Source: Ramlibacter sp. (GTDB lineage: Bacteria; Pseudomonadota; Gammaproteobacteria; Burkholderiales; Burkholderiaceae_C). Taken from it: a stretch of 35,089 bases of DNA. The DNA is taken from the NCBI GenBank assembly GCA_022844525.1, contig JALHLO010000012.1:1-35089 (forward strand), in the 5' to 3' direction. The first letter of the stretch is position 1; the number at the start of each line of letters is the position of its first letter. The notes under the pieces were generated by a model that was not told the DNA's origin, searched no databases, and saw only the letters and a list, made by a program, of their open reading frames with translations. This document shows positions 1 to 11,150 of this stretch, one piece after another. The translations under genes and the position numbers were made by a program.

Positions 1-489
1 CCGCCCTTGCCCGCCCCCGTGGTCGCCGCCGTCGCCGTGGCTCCGGTCGCCAGCACCCCGATCAGCGCCCCGGCCGCCAGCACCCCCGCGACCGCCAGGG
101 TGAGCACGACGGTCGCGGCCATGGTGCCGGCGAGCCCGACACTGGACGATGCGCAGCCGCTGCTCACCCAGGTGCTGCAGATGCTGGAGACGGGCAGCGG
201 CGAGCAGGTCCTGCGCCTGCTGGACAAGGATGCGCGCCAGGGGCCCGGCGCGCAGGCCCTGTCGCGCAACTACGAGATGATGATCAAGGGCGCGCGCCCC
301 GTGCGGCTGACGCAGGTGGAATTCAGGGGCGAGCCGCGCGATGGCGTGCTCCTCGTCACGGGCCGCATCCGGGTGCACGCCGGCGAGACCACCATCGGCT
401 CGCACGGCGAGCGCTTCCTGCTGCGCGCGGAATTCGCGTCGCGCGGCGGCAAGGTGATGCTGACGAACCTGAGCGGCGCTCCGGACTGA
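1..489 (+). CDS. C-terminal part of a hypothetical protein (Pro/Ala-rich linker plus small C-terminal domain), probably exopolysaccharide-cluster associated; 5' end outside window
   Basis: Frame is open from base 1 (PPLPAPVVAAV...) to TGA at 487-489; low-complexity Ala/Pro/Thr segment suggests a linker rather than a true N-terminus. Confidence 0.6.
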   Translation, partial: PPLPAPVVAAVAVAPVASTPISAPAASTPATARVSTTVAAMVPASPTLDDAQPLLTQVLQMLETGSGEQVLRLLDKDARQGPGAQALSRNYEMMIKGARPVRLTQVEFRGEPRDGVLLVTGRIRVHAGETTIGSHGERFLLRAEFASRGGKVMLTNLSGAPD

Positions 490-494
490 CCGGC

Positions 495-1658
495 ATGGCA
501 CCCGCCCGCTGGATCCTTCCCGCCGTCGCGACCGCCGCGGCCGTCGGGCTGTTCCTCGCCGGCATGTCGGTCCACCTGCGCAGCGCCTGCACCGAGATGG
601 ACACCCCGTACCTCCCGCTGTGCCCGGAGCCGACCCGGGACCCGCAGGAAGTGCGCAAGGAGATGCGCCAGCGCATCGCCCGCAATCCGGGCGACTCGGT
701 CGCCTGGACCAGGCTGCTCGTCGCCGAGCCGCGCGAGCGCAGCGGCAGCGTCCTGCCCGGTGCGACCCTGGCCGCTCCCACCAACCACATGGTCGCGCGC
801 TGGCGGGCTGCCCAGGCCCTGGCGAACGGCAAGCTGCCCGAAGGCGTGTCGCTGCTGGTGCAGATCCTGCAAAACCGCAGTTCGCACGAGTCGGCGCGCG
901 CGCTGGCGCAGATCGCCGCCACGCCCGACGGGCTGGCCTACCTGCGCCCGCACCTCGCGCAGGGCAACCAGTGGCTCCCGCAGGTGCTGGGTGCCGGCTA
1001 CGCGATGAAGCTGCCGCCCGGCCACGTGCTTCCCCTGGTGGCCGAAGCGGTCGAGAAAGGCGCACTGGCCGACGACGCGCGCCACCTGTACATGCGCTCG
1101 CTCAAGGCAGGCGGCCACTGGCTCGACGCCTACGGCCTGTGGCTGGCGCAGCACAAGGACCCGGTGCCCCTGCTCTACAACGGGAGCTTCGACCAGGCGA
1201 TGGAACAGGACGGCTTCGACTGGGAGTTCACGCGCGTGCCCCGCAGCCGCGCGGGTGTGCTGGTCGAGCAGGATGCGGTGGCGCGCCGCGGGCTGGTGCT
1301 CGGACTCGAATTCACGGGCCGCAGCTTCACGGCGCCGGTGGTGCGCCAGTACCTGTTCGCGGCCCCGGGCGCCTACCGGCTGCGCGGCGAATACATGGCG
1401 TCCAAGCTGCGGTCGGAGTCGGGGCTCACCTGGTCGGTGCTCTGCACATCCGGGCGCAAGGCCGTCCTGGCGCGCTCGCGGCCGCTGCAGGACACGGGCG
1501 GCGTGTGGAAGTCGTTCGAAGTCGACTTCAGCGTGCCGCCCGACTGTGGGGCGGTGGCCAGCCTGCAGCTCGAACCGGCCGCGCAATACGAAGTAACGGC
1601 GGGAATAAAAGGCCGCGTCGCCTTCGACGCTTTCTCCCTCGCACGGAGTACGAATTGA
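495..1658 (+). CDS. Membrane-anchored protein with TPR-like region and C-terminal carbohydrate-binding/galactose-binding-like beta domain; exopolysaccharide-associated
   Basis: N-terminal TM segment (ILPAVATAAAVGLFLAGMSV), helical repeat middle, C-terminal 'YNGSFDQ...FDWEF...' pattern typical of galactose-binding-like folds; tightly packed in the cluster. Confidence 0.6.
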   Translation: MAPARWILPAVATAAAVGLFLAGMSVHLRSACTEMDTPYLPLCPEPTRDPQEVRKEMRQRIARNPGDSVAWTRLLVAEPRERSGSVLPGATLAAPTNHMVARWRAAQALANGKLPEGVSLLVQILQNRSSHESARALAQIAATPDGLAYLRPHLAQGNQWLPQVLGAGYAMKLPPGHVLPLVAEAVEKGALADDARHLYMRSLKAGGHWLDAYGLWLAQHKDPVPLLYNGSFDQAMEQDGFDWEFTRVPRSRAGVLVEQDAVARRGLVLGLEFTGRSFTAPVVRQYLFAAPGAYRLRGEYMASKLRSESGLTWSVLCTSGRKAVLARSRPLQDTGGVWKSFEVDFSVPPDCGAVASLQLEPAAQYEVTAGIKGRVAFDAFSLARSTN

Positions 1659-1691
1659 GGGGGAAAAGTCACCCCCGCTCAAAAAGCTGCG

Positions 1692-1700
1692 TGCTATAGT
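1692..1700 (+). promoter_or_regulatory. Possible extended -10 promoter element (TGC-TATAGT) for the FecR-like gene
   Basis: tgctatagt at 1692-1700, 32 bp upstream of the ATG at 1732; no clear -35. Confidence 0.4.
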
Positions 1701-1731
1701 AATTCGCTCATTCACCTCGGGGAGCATCCAA

Positions 1732-2190
1732 ATGGCGCTCAAGAAACTGCTGCTCGCTCTCTCCGCCCTGATCGGAGCTTCCGCGTTCGCGCAAGCCCCC
1801 CTGGGGACCGTTTCCAACGTGCAAGGCGTGGTCACCGCCACGCAGGGCGCGACCGGCGTCACCGTCGCTCCCGGCACCGCGATCCAGAACGGCATGCGCT
1901 TCGTGACCACTTCCGGTGGTTCCGTCACCTTGCGCCTGAACAACGGCTGCACGGTGACCGTGCCGCCGGCGCACGGCGTGACCGTGCTGCAAACCATGAC
2001 CTGCCAGCAGCTCACCGCCGCAGTGCAGCCCGTGGTGCCGGTCGCGGCCGCCTCCCCCACCTTCGCTCCGAATCCGGGGCTGGTCAATGGTCTGGTTGCG
2101 GTGGGCGCCGCCGCCGTCGCCATCGGCGTCACCCGCGAGCTGACGGACGACGACGACGTGGTCGCAGCGCCGCCGCTCAGCGCGCAGTGA
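1732..2190 (+). CDS. Small secreted protein with FecR-like domain
   Basis: Signal peptide MALKKLLLALSALIGASAFAQA; GTVSNVQGVVTATQG..V..GTAIQNGMRFVTTSGGSVTLRLNNGCTVTV matches the FecR pattern; C-terminal hydrophobic stretch. Confidence 0.65.
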   Translation: MALKKLLLALSALIGASAFAQAPLGTVSNVQGVVTATQGATGVTVAPGTAIQNGMRFVTTSGGSVTLRLNNGCTVTVPPAHGVTVLQTMTCQQLTAAVQPVVPVAAASPTFAPNPGLVNGLVAVGAAAVAIGVTRELTDDDDVVAAPPLSAQ

Positions 2191-3605
2191 ACTCGCAAGG
2201 GGTCGTCTCGGCGACCGATGAAACGGGGCCGATCGGCCCCGTCGCTGTTTCTGCGCTGCTGTTTCTGGTCGCGGCCTCCCCGCTCATGCGCGGCGGCAAC
2301 CGGCACGTGGCCCTCATCGTGCTCGAAGGTGCCGCGCTCGCCATCCTGGCCGCGGCACTGGCGCGCGCGCACCGGAGCACCACCGGCGTCACGGCGCAGG
2401 GCATCCTGCTCGCGCTCCTGCTGGCCAGCCCGCTGTGGCTCGCGCTGGTGTACCTGCTGCCCGTTCCCGCATCCCTCTGGAGCGCCGCGCCCGGACGCGG
2501 CGCCTACCCGGAAGCCATGGCCGCCGCGGGCATCGCCACGCCCGCCTGGCTGCCCCTGTCCCTGGTGCCGGACGCGACCGCGGCCTCGCTGTTCGCGGGC
2601 ATCCCCATCCTGGCGGCCTTCGTCGCCGGCTACTGGATGCGGCTGCGCCAGCTGAAGCTGGTCATGGGCGTGTTCGTCGGCGTCGCCATGCTGCAGGTCG
2701 TGATGGGCCTGCTGCAGGTCGCGGGCGGCGCGGGTTCCTCGCTCTACTTCGGGGGCATCGGCGGTCGTCCGTTCGGCACCTTCGCCAACCCCAACCACTT
2801 CGCCAATTACGCGGCGATGGCACTCGCCGCCTACGTCTGGCTGGCCTGGGCCAGCCTGTCCCAGCGCCGGCGGCACGCGGTGCTGCACGGCTCCTCGCAT
2901 GCGCGCGTGCTGGCGCTGTGGAGCGCCGGGGGGATGCTGCTGGTGATCGGCATCCTGATGTCGCGTTCGCGCGGAGCCGCCCTCGCCGGCCTGCCTGCCG
3001 CGATGTGCGCTTTCGCGCTGGCCGCCTCCACGACCTCGCATTCACGCCGCTGGCGCACCATGCTGGTCGCCGCCGGCCTCGCCCTCCTGGTCGCGATGGC
3101 GGTGGTCGGATTCGACTCGGTGGTGACCCGTTTCCAGGTGAAGGGAATGGCGAGCGATGCCTCCTTTCGCACGCTCCTGGCCAGCAGCACGCTGCAGGGG
3201 GCCGCGGAGTTCTGGCCCCTCGGCGCGGGCTGGGGCACCTACGCAGCGGTCTATCCGCGCTTCCAGCCCGCCGCGGTCGACGGCTTCGCGGGGCACGCCC
3301 ACCACGACTATGCCGAGCTCCTGTTCGACGGCGGCATCTTCGCCGTCCTCCTGATGGCGGCCTTCACCTGGCTGGCCCTTTCCCGGGCGGTGCAACTCGC
3401 GCGTGCCGGCATCCGGCGGCGGCGCCTGCGCCGCACCGAGATGGCCGCGGCCCTGTGCGGCTTCGGGCTGCTGGGCTTCCTGCTGCACTCGCTCGTCGAG
3501 TTCAACATGCACATCCCGGCCAACGCGATCGCGGCCGCGCTGCTGGCCGGTGCCTTCCTGCGGCCGCTGCGCGCCGAAGGCGACGAGGAGGCCAACGGTG
3601 ATTGA
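2187..3605 (+). CDS. O-antigen ligase / Wzy_C family polymerase, multi-pass membrane protein
   Basis: Multiple TM segments; hallmark motifs GTFANPNHFANYAAMALA and GHAHHDYAELLFDGG; GTG start overlaps upstream stop (GTGA). Confidence 0.85.
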   Translation: MNSQGVVSATDETGPIGPVAVSALLFLVAASPLMRGGNRHVALIVLEGAALAILAAALARAHRSTTGVTAQGILLALLLASPLWLALVYLLPVPASLWSAAPGRGAYPEAMAAAGIATPAWLPLSLVPDATAASLFAGIPILAAFVAGYWMRLRQLKLVMGVFVGVAMLQVVMGLLQVAGGAGSSLYFGGIGGRPFGTFANPNHFANYAAMALAAYVWLAWASLSQRRRHAVLHGSSHARVLALWSAGGMLLVIGILMSRSRGAALAGLPAAMCAFALAASTTSHSRRWRTMLVAAGLALLVAMAVVGFDSVVTRFQVKGMASDASFRTLLASSTLQGAAEFWPLGAGWGTYAAVYPRFQPAAVDGFAGHAHHDYAELLFDGGIFAVLLMAAFTWLALSRAVQLARAGIRRRRLRRTEMAAALCGFGLLGFLLHSLVEFNMHIPANAIAAALLAGAFLRPLRAEGDEEANGD

Positions 3606-4392
3606 CCTGCATTGCCACATCCTCCCCGGCATCGACGACGGCTCGCGCAGCCTGGAGATGTCGCTGGAGATGGCCCGCATGGCGGTGGACGACGGCATCA
3701 CCCTCACGGCCTGCACGCCCCACATCTACCCGGGGCTGTACATGAACGACACCGCCGGCATCGAGGCGGCGCGCGACCAGCTGCAGCGCTCGCTGGACGA
3801 GAACGACATCCCCCTGAAACTCACCATCGGTGCCGACGTCCACCTCGTTCCCGGCCTCCTGGAGGGCCTGCGCGCGGGCAAGGTGCCCTGCCTGCACCAC
3901 ACCCGCTACCTGCTGCTGGAGCCCTCGCACCACGTCGCGCCGCCCCATTTCCAGGACTCGGTGTTCCAGCTCGTCGCCGCCGGCTACGTGCCCGTGATCA
4001 CGCACCCGGAGCGCCTCACCTGGGTGGAGGACCACTACCCCGTGTTCGCGGACCTCGTCCGGCAAGGCGCGTGGATGCAGATCACGGCCGCCTCGCTGAC
4101 CGGCGTGTTCGGTGCCCGCGCGAAGTACTGGGGCGAGCGCTTCCTCGCCGACGGGCTCACGCACATCATCGCCACCGACGCGCACTCCAACGGCCGGCGC
4201 TCCCCCGTCATGTCCAGGGCGCGCGACATCGCCGAACGCATGCTGGGACGCGAGGAGGCGCAGCTGCTCGTGCGCGGACGGCAGGAGTGCATGCTGCGCA
4301 ACGAGCTGCCTTCCGCGGTGCCGGCGCTGCCGGACGTGGGCCGCAAGGCCGGCGGCGGCTGGTGGAAGGGCCTGTTCGGCGCGCGCCACTAG
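3598..4392 (+). CDS. CpsB/CapC-type PHP-family tyrosine-protein phosphatase
   Basis: GTG start at 3598 overlaps the previous stop; IDLHCHILPGIDDGSRSLEMSLEMARMAVDDGITLTACTPHIYPG is the PHP phosphatase signature; also ITHPERL and IATDAHS. Confidence 0.85.
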   Translation: MIDLHCHILPGIDDGSRSLEMSLEMARMAVDDGITLTACTPHIYPGLYMNDTAGIEAARDQLQRSLDENDIPLKLTIGADVHLVPGLLEGLRAGKVPCLHHTRYLLLEPSHHVAPPHFQDSVFQLVAAGYVPVITHPERLTWVEDHYPVFADLVRQGAWMQITAASLTGVFGARAKYWGERFLADGLTHIIATDAHSNGRRSPVMSRARDIAERMLGREEAQLLVRGRQECMLRNELPSAVPALPDVGRKAGGGWWKGLFGARH

Positions 4393-4445
4393 GGAATGGC
4401 ATCCCGCGGCGCGGCCCGCCCGCGCGGCTTGCGACAATGCAGGCC

Positions 4446-5417
4446 ATGAAACGACGACAACTCCTCCTCTCCTCCCTCGGTGCGGCCGCGACGGCCGCCG
4501 CCCCCGCAGCCTGGTCGCAGGCGCGCCCGATCCGGATCATCGTGCCCTACGCCGCCGGCGGCCCCATCGACGTCACCGCGCGCGTGCTCGCCGAGCGCGT
4601 GAAGGACAGCCTGGGCACCGTGATCATCGAGAACCGCCCGGGCGGCGGCGGCAACATCGGCGCCGACGCCGTGGCCAAGGCCGCCCCCGACGGCACCACC
4701 ATCGGCATCTCCGCCGTCGCCACGCACGCGATCAACCCCTGGCTGTTCGCGAAGATGCCCTACGACGCGGCGAAGGACTTCGCCCCCATCACGCAGATGG
4801 TGCGCGTGCCCAACGTGCTGGTGATGAACGCGGAGACCGCCGCCCGCCTGAAGATCAACACCCTGCGCGACCTGGTCGCCTACGGCAAGGCGAACCCCGG
4901 CCGCCTCAACTACGGCAGCGGCGGCAACGGCAGCGCGGGACACCTCGCGGGCGAGATGTTCAAGCGCGATGCCGGCCTCTTCGCCGTCCACATCCCGTAC
5001 AACGGCGGCAACCCCGCGCAGCTGGCCCTCCTGTCCGGACAGGTCGACTTCAACTTCGACAACCTGGCGACGGCCGCGCCCAACATCCGCGCCGGCAAGC
5101 TCAAGGCCCTGGCGGTCACCACCCTGAAGCCCTCGCCCAGCCTGCCGGACGTGCCGCCGGTCGCCGACACCCTCCAGGGCTTCGCGATCGACACCTGGTG
5201 GGGCCTGGTGGCACCGGCCGGCACGCCCCGCGAAGTCGTGCAGAAACTCAACCACGCTTTCGTGGCCGCGCTCCATTCGCCGGAAGCGAAGACCCGCTTC
5301 GCCGGCCTCATGGCCGAACCGGTGCCCAGCTCGCCGGAGGAGTTCGGCAGCTTCATGCGCGCCGAGCTCGCCAAATACGAGAAAGTAGTGAAAGCCTCGG
5401 GCGCCAAGGTCGATTAA
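4446..5417 (+). CDS. Bug family tripartite-tricarboxylate-transporter-type solute-binding protein
   Basis: MKRRQLLLSSLGAAATAAAPAAWSQA signal, PIRIIVPYAAGGPIDVTARVLAERV, VIIENRPGGGGNIGADAVAKAAPDG hallmarks; ATG at 4437 is an alternative start. Confidence 0.9.
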   Translation: MKRRQLLLSSLGAAATAAAPAAWSQARPIRIIVPYAAGGPIDVTARVLAERVKDSLGTVIIENRPGGGGNIGADAVAKAAPDGTTIGISAVATHAINPWLFAKMPYDAAKDFAPITQMVRVPNVLVMNAETAARLKINTLRDLVAYGKANPGRLNYGSGGNGSAGHLAGEMFKRDAGLFAVHIPYNGGNPAQLALLSGQVDFNFDNLATAAPNIRAGKLKALAVTTLKPSPSLPDVPPVADTLQGFAIDTWWGLVAPAGTPREVVQKLNHAFVAALHSPEAKTRFAGLMAEPVPSSPEEFGSFMRAELAKYEKVVKASGAKVD

Positions 5418-5517
5418 GGCTGAGCCGGGCCTCCTACAGGCCTCGTGAGACTTGTCCTACACGCGCCCGCTGAGCCGGGCGGGCACATTGATCCTCCAAG
5501 CACAACGGGGAGCCCGC

Positions 5518-6054
5518 ATGTCGTCGCAGCGTCATCTCGTGGGATGGGTCATCGCACTGGCCGCCGTGGCCAGCGCCCATGCGCAGTCCAGCGGCAGCCT
5601 GCGATGGCGCGCGGGCGGCACGCCCCTGGGGCTGCAGGTGGGCCAGACGGACCTGCGCGTGCCCTGCGGCAGCTTCACCTTCACCTGCGACGCGGCCACG
5701 CTGCCCCTGTACCAGAACCTGAAGACCCCGCGCTCGCTGAGCATGCAGGTGGGCGCCGCCCCCGCAACGGCCCTGGACCCGGGCCGCGCGCAGGGGCTGA
5801 ACGTGAGCCTGGTGGGCAAAGCCGGCATCGGCTGGGACCTGGGCGTGTATGGCCGCGTGGGCACCACCTTCAACCGGGCGTCGCTCACCCCTGCCGTTCC
5901 GGCCGAGGGCGGCCTGACCTACGGCGTGGGCCTCAGCTGGGACTTCTCCCGCCGCGGGTCGGCGGCCCTCGGCCTGGACAGCTACGACACCCGCGGCATC
6001 CTGGGCGACACGCGCGACGTGCGCACCAGCCTCGGGCTGCAGTGGCGCTACTGA
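5518..6054 (+). CDS. Small outer-membrane beta-barrel-like protein, hypothetical
   Basis: Signal peptide ending AHAQS; alternating hydrophobic/glycine-rich strands; C-terminus ends in aromatic residue (LGLQWRY). Confidence 0.6.
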   Translation: MSSQRHLVGWVIALAAVASAHAQSSGSLRWRAGGTPLGLQVGQTDLRVPCGSFTFTCDAATLPLYQNLKTPRSLSMQVGAAPATALDPGRAQGLNVSLVGKAGIGWDLGVYGRVGTTFNRASLTPAVPAEGGLTYGVGLSWDFSRRGSAALGLDSYDTRGILGDTRDVRTSLGLQWRY

Positions 6055-6070
6055 GGGCGGCGCCGGCGCT

Positions 6071-6783
<713 letters not shown>

Positions 6784-6787
<4 letters not shown>

Positions 6788-7602
6788 TCTTCGTCTCCGG
6801 TCGCGGTCGCGGCGGCCGGCGCCGTCCCCGTGGCCTTGTGGCTGTGGCCAAGATAGGCCTCGATCACCTTCTCGTCGCGCTGCACGTCGTAGGGCGAGCC
6901 CTCGGCGATCTGCTTGCCGTAGTCCAGCACCGTCACGCGGTCGCACAGGCCCATCACCAGCTTCACGTCATGCTCGATCAGCAGGATGGTGCGGTTGTCC
7001 TTGCGGATGCGGTCGATCAGTTCGCGCAGCACCACCTTCTCGGTGGAGTTCATGCCGGCCGCCGGCTCGTCCAGCGCGATCAGCTGCGGGTCGGTCGCCA
7101 GCGCCCGGGCGATCTCGAGCCGGCGCTGGTCGCCGTACGACAGCGTGCGCGCCTTGTACTCGGTGAACTTGCCGATGCCCACGTAATCGAGCAGCTCCTG
7201 CGCCCGCTGGGCGATCTCGGATTCCTCCTGCCGGAACTTCTTCGTGCGGAACATCGCGCCGAGCAGGCCCGAATGGGTGCGCACGTGCCGGCCCACCATC
7301 ACGTTCTCCAGCGCCGTCATGTCGGCGAACAGGCGGATGTTCTGGAAGGTGCGCGCGATGCCCGCGCGGGCCACCTCGTGCACCGCGGTGGGCGTATAGG
7401 GCTTGCCGGCCAGCTCGAAGGTCCCGCTGTCGGGCGTGTAGAGGCCGGTGATCACGTTGAAGAACGTGGTCTTGCCGGCTCCGTTGGGGCCGATCAGGCC
7501 GTAGACCTGGCCGCGCTCGATCGTCAGGCCCACGTCCGACAGGGCCTGCAGGCCGCCGAAGCGCTTGGAAATCCCCGCGACGCGGAGGACGACTTCTGCC
7601 AT
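6784..7602 (-). CDS. livG: Branched-chain amino acid ABC transporter ATP-binding protein LivG
   Basis: GPNGAGKTTFFNVITGLY, LSYGDQRRLEIARALATDPQLIALDEPAAGMN. Confidence 0.93.
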
Positions 7603-7611
7603 CTGTCTCTC

Positions 7612-8733
<1,122 letters not shown>

Positions 8734-8746
8734 GCTCGTCCCCCCG

Positions 8747-9676
8747 TCAGGCGCGGTCGGCGACGCGTTCGCCCAGCAGGCCGGAGGGCCGCAGCGTGAG
8801 CACGACGATCAGCACGATGAAGGCGAAGATGTCGGAGTAGTGGCTGCCCAGCACGCCGCCGGTGAGCACGCCGAGGTAGCCGGAGCCGATCGCCTCGATC
8901 AGCCCGAGCAGGATGCCGCCCACCACCGCGCCCGCGAGGTTGCCGATGCCGCCGAACACCGCCGCGGTGAAGGCCTTGAGCCCCGGCAGGAAGCCCATGG
9001 TGTGCTGCACGGTGCCGTAGTTCGATGCGTACATGACGCCGGCGATGGTGGCGAGCACGGCGCCGATGATGAAGGTCGCCGAGATGACCATGTCCGGCTT
9101 CACGCCCATGAGCGCCGCCACGCGCGGGTTCTCCGCCGTCGCGCGCATCGCGCGGCCCAGGCGCGTGTAGTTCACCAGGTACATCAGCACGGCCAGCGAC
9201 AGCGCGGTCATCCCCAGGATCATGATCTGCGTGGTGGTGATCACCGCGCCGGCCACCTGGATCGGCGCGGCCGGCAGCAGCGTCGGGTAGGGCTTGTAGT
9301 TCGGCTTGAAGATGATCATCGCCAGCGTCTGCAGCAGGATCGACATGCCGATGGCGGTGATCAGGGGCGCGAGCTTGGGGCTGTTGCGCAGCGGCCGGTA
9401 GGCCACCTTCTCGATCGTGAAGTTGAGGGCCGCCGCCACCACGCAGGAGACGACGAGGGCCACGAGCAGCAGCAGCCAGCCCGGAATGCCCGGCATGGCT
9501 TCCTGCACGTTGGTGATGATCGCCCAGCTGGTGAGCGCGCCCACCATCAGCACCTCGCCGTGCGCGAAGTTGATCAGGTTGATGATGCCGTACACCATGG
9601 TGTAGCCGAGGGCCACCAGTGCGTACATGCTGCCGAGGACCAGACCATTGATGATCTGCTGCAGCAGGATCTCCAT
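8747..9676 (-). CDS. livH: Branched-chain amino acid ABC transporter permease LivH
   Basis: MEILLQQIINGLVLGSMYALVALGYTMVYGIINLINFAHGEVLMVGA; start CAT at 9674-9676. Confidence 0.93.
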   Translation of the reverse strand: MEILLQQIINGLVLGSMYALVALGYTMVYGIINLINFAHGEVLMVGALTSWAIITNVQEAMPGIPGWLLLLVALVVSCVVAAALNFTIEKVAYRPLRNSPKLAPLITAIGMSILLQTLAMIIFKPNYKPYPTLLPAAPIQVAGAVITTTQIMILGMTALSLAVLMYLVNYTRLGRAMRATAENPRVAALMGVKPDMVISATFIIGAVLATIAGVMYASNYGTVQHTMGFLPGLKAFTAAVFGGIGNLAGAVVGGILLGLIEAIGSGYLGVLTGGVLGSHYSDIFAFIVLIVVLTLRPSGLLGERVADRA

Positions 9677-9751
9677 AGAGGTTTTCTCCGTTTCTTTGCC
9701 GCTGGTGTGGCCGGGGTGGCGCCTTTGTGAGGCGTGCGGCCATGTAGCAAA

Positions 9752-9783
9752 AAACCCGCCATGCGGATCCTGGGCGGGTTGTG
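9752..9783 (-). terminator. Rho-independent terminator of rarA
   Basis: On the minus strand: aacccgcc - caggatccgcatg - ggcgggtttttt, GC stem followed by a T run, just downstream of rarA. Confidence 0.8.
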
Positions 9784-9828
9784 CGGCGGGATTGTAACGG
9801 CGCCGCCTGACGCCAAGAATGCGCGATC

Positions 9829-11124
9829 CTAGGGGTTTGTCCCTTGTCCGGTATTGAGCGCGCGCAACTCCCGCAGCTTCTCGGCGATGCGGATCTCCAG
9901 GCCCCGCTCGACGGGGCGGTAGAAGCGGGGCGCCTTCATGCCTTCGGGGAAATAGGTTTCCCCCGCGGCGAAACCCCCTTCCTCGTCGTGGGCGTAGCGG
10001 TAGTCGCGCCCGTAGTTCAGGTCCTTCATCAGCTTGGTGGGCGCATTGCGCAGGTGCAGCGGCACCGGCCGGGTGCCATCCTTGCGCACCAGCGCGCGCG
10101 CCTCGTTGTAGGCCACGTAGACCGCGTTGGACTTGGGCGCGATCGCCAGGTAGACCAGGCATTCGGCCAGCGCCAGCTCGCCTTCGGGGGTGCCGAGGCG
10201 CTCGTAGACGTCGGCCGCGTCCAGCGCCATGCGCAGGGCGCGCGGGTCGGCCAGGCCGATGTCCTCCACCGCCATGCGGATCATGCGCCGCGCCACGTAG
10301 CGCGGATCGACCCCGCCATCGAGCATGCGGACGAACCAGTACAGGGTGGCGTCCGGGTCGGAGCCGCGCACCGACTTGTGCAGCGCGCTGATGGTGTCGT
10401 AGAACTGCTCGCCGCCCTTGTCGTAGCGGCGCATGCGCTCGCCCAGCACCTTGAGCAGCCATTCGTCCGTGACCTCGGCGCGCTTTTCCCGGGTCGCGGC
10501 GACCGCCAGGGTCTCCAGCGTGTTGAGCAGCCGGCGGGCGTCGCCGTCGGCATAGGCGATCAGGCGGTCGAGCGCCTTGGCCTCGATGGCGGGGACGGCA
10601 TCGATCGCCCGCGCCCGCAGCACGATCTGCTTGAGGTCCTCTTCGGTCAGCGGCTGCAGCACGTAGACCGCGGCCCGCGAGAGCAGCGCGGAGTTGACCT
10701 CGAAGGAAGGATTCTCGGTGGTGGCGCCAATGAAGGTGAAAAGCCCCGATTCGACGTGCGGCAGGAAGGCGTCCTGCTGGCTCTTGTTGAAGCGGTGCAC
10801 CTCGTCGACGAACACGATGGTGCGCCGTCCGTGCGCCTGCGCGATCTGCGCCTGCTCCACGGCCTCGCGGATGTCCTTCACGCCGCCCAGCACCGCGCTG
10901 ATGGTGATGAACTGGGCGTCGAAGGCGTCCGCCATCAGCCGCGCGATGGTGGTCTTGCCGGTGCCGGGCGGCCCCCACAGGATGCAGCTGTGGGGCTGGC
11001 CGGACTCGAAGGCAATGCGCAAGGGCATGCCTTCGCCCAGCAGGTGCTGCTGCCCGATCACCTCGCCCAGCGACTGCGGCCGCAGGCGTTCGGCCAGGGG
11101 GGCGTGGGCGGACTTGCTGCTCAT
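9829..11124 (-). CDS. rarA: Replication-associated recombination protein A (AAA+ ATPase)
   Basis: PLAERLRPQSLGEVIGQQHLLGEGMPLR, LWGPPGTGKTTIARLMA, IVFVDEVHRFNKSQQDAFLPHVE, FIGATTENPSFEVNSALLSR. Confidence 0.95.
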   Translation of the reverse strand: MSSKSAHAPLAERLRPQSLGEVIGQQHLLGEGMPLRIAFESGQPHSCILWGPPGTGKTTIARLMADAFDAQFITISAVLGGVKDIREAVEQAQIAQAHGRRTIVFVDEVHRFNKSQQDAFLPHVESGLFTFIGATTENPSFEVNSALLSRAAVYVLQPLTEEDLKQIVLRARAIDAVPAIEAKALDRLIAYADGDARRLLNTLETLAVAATREKRAEVTDEWLLKVLGERMRRYDKGGEQFYDTISALHKSVRGSDPDATLYWFVRMLDGGVDPRYVARRMIRMAVEDIGLADPRALRMALDAADVYERLGTPEGELALAECLVYLAIAPKSNAVYVAYNEARALVRKDGTRPVPLHLRNAPTKLMKDLNYGRDYRYAHDEEGGFAAGETYFPEGMKAPRFYRPVERGLEIRIAEKLRELRALNTGQGTNP

Positions 11125-11150
11125 CCCGGGCAGTTTATATTGCGCGGATC

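Noticed and set aside
270-3041. 923-aa minus-strand ORF and similar very long antisense ORFs (e.g. 12572-14602 +, 28457-31558 -, 6838-8799 +)
   Set aside because: Mirror-frame artefacts of high-GC coding DNA: Arg/His/Gln/Ala-rich translations with no recognisable domains, overlying confidently identified genes (EPS genes, ftsK, ileS, liv genes).
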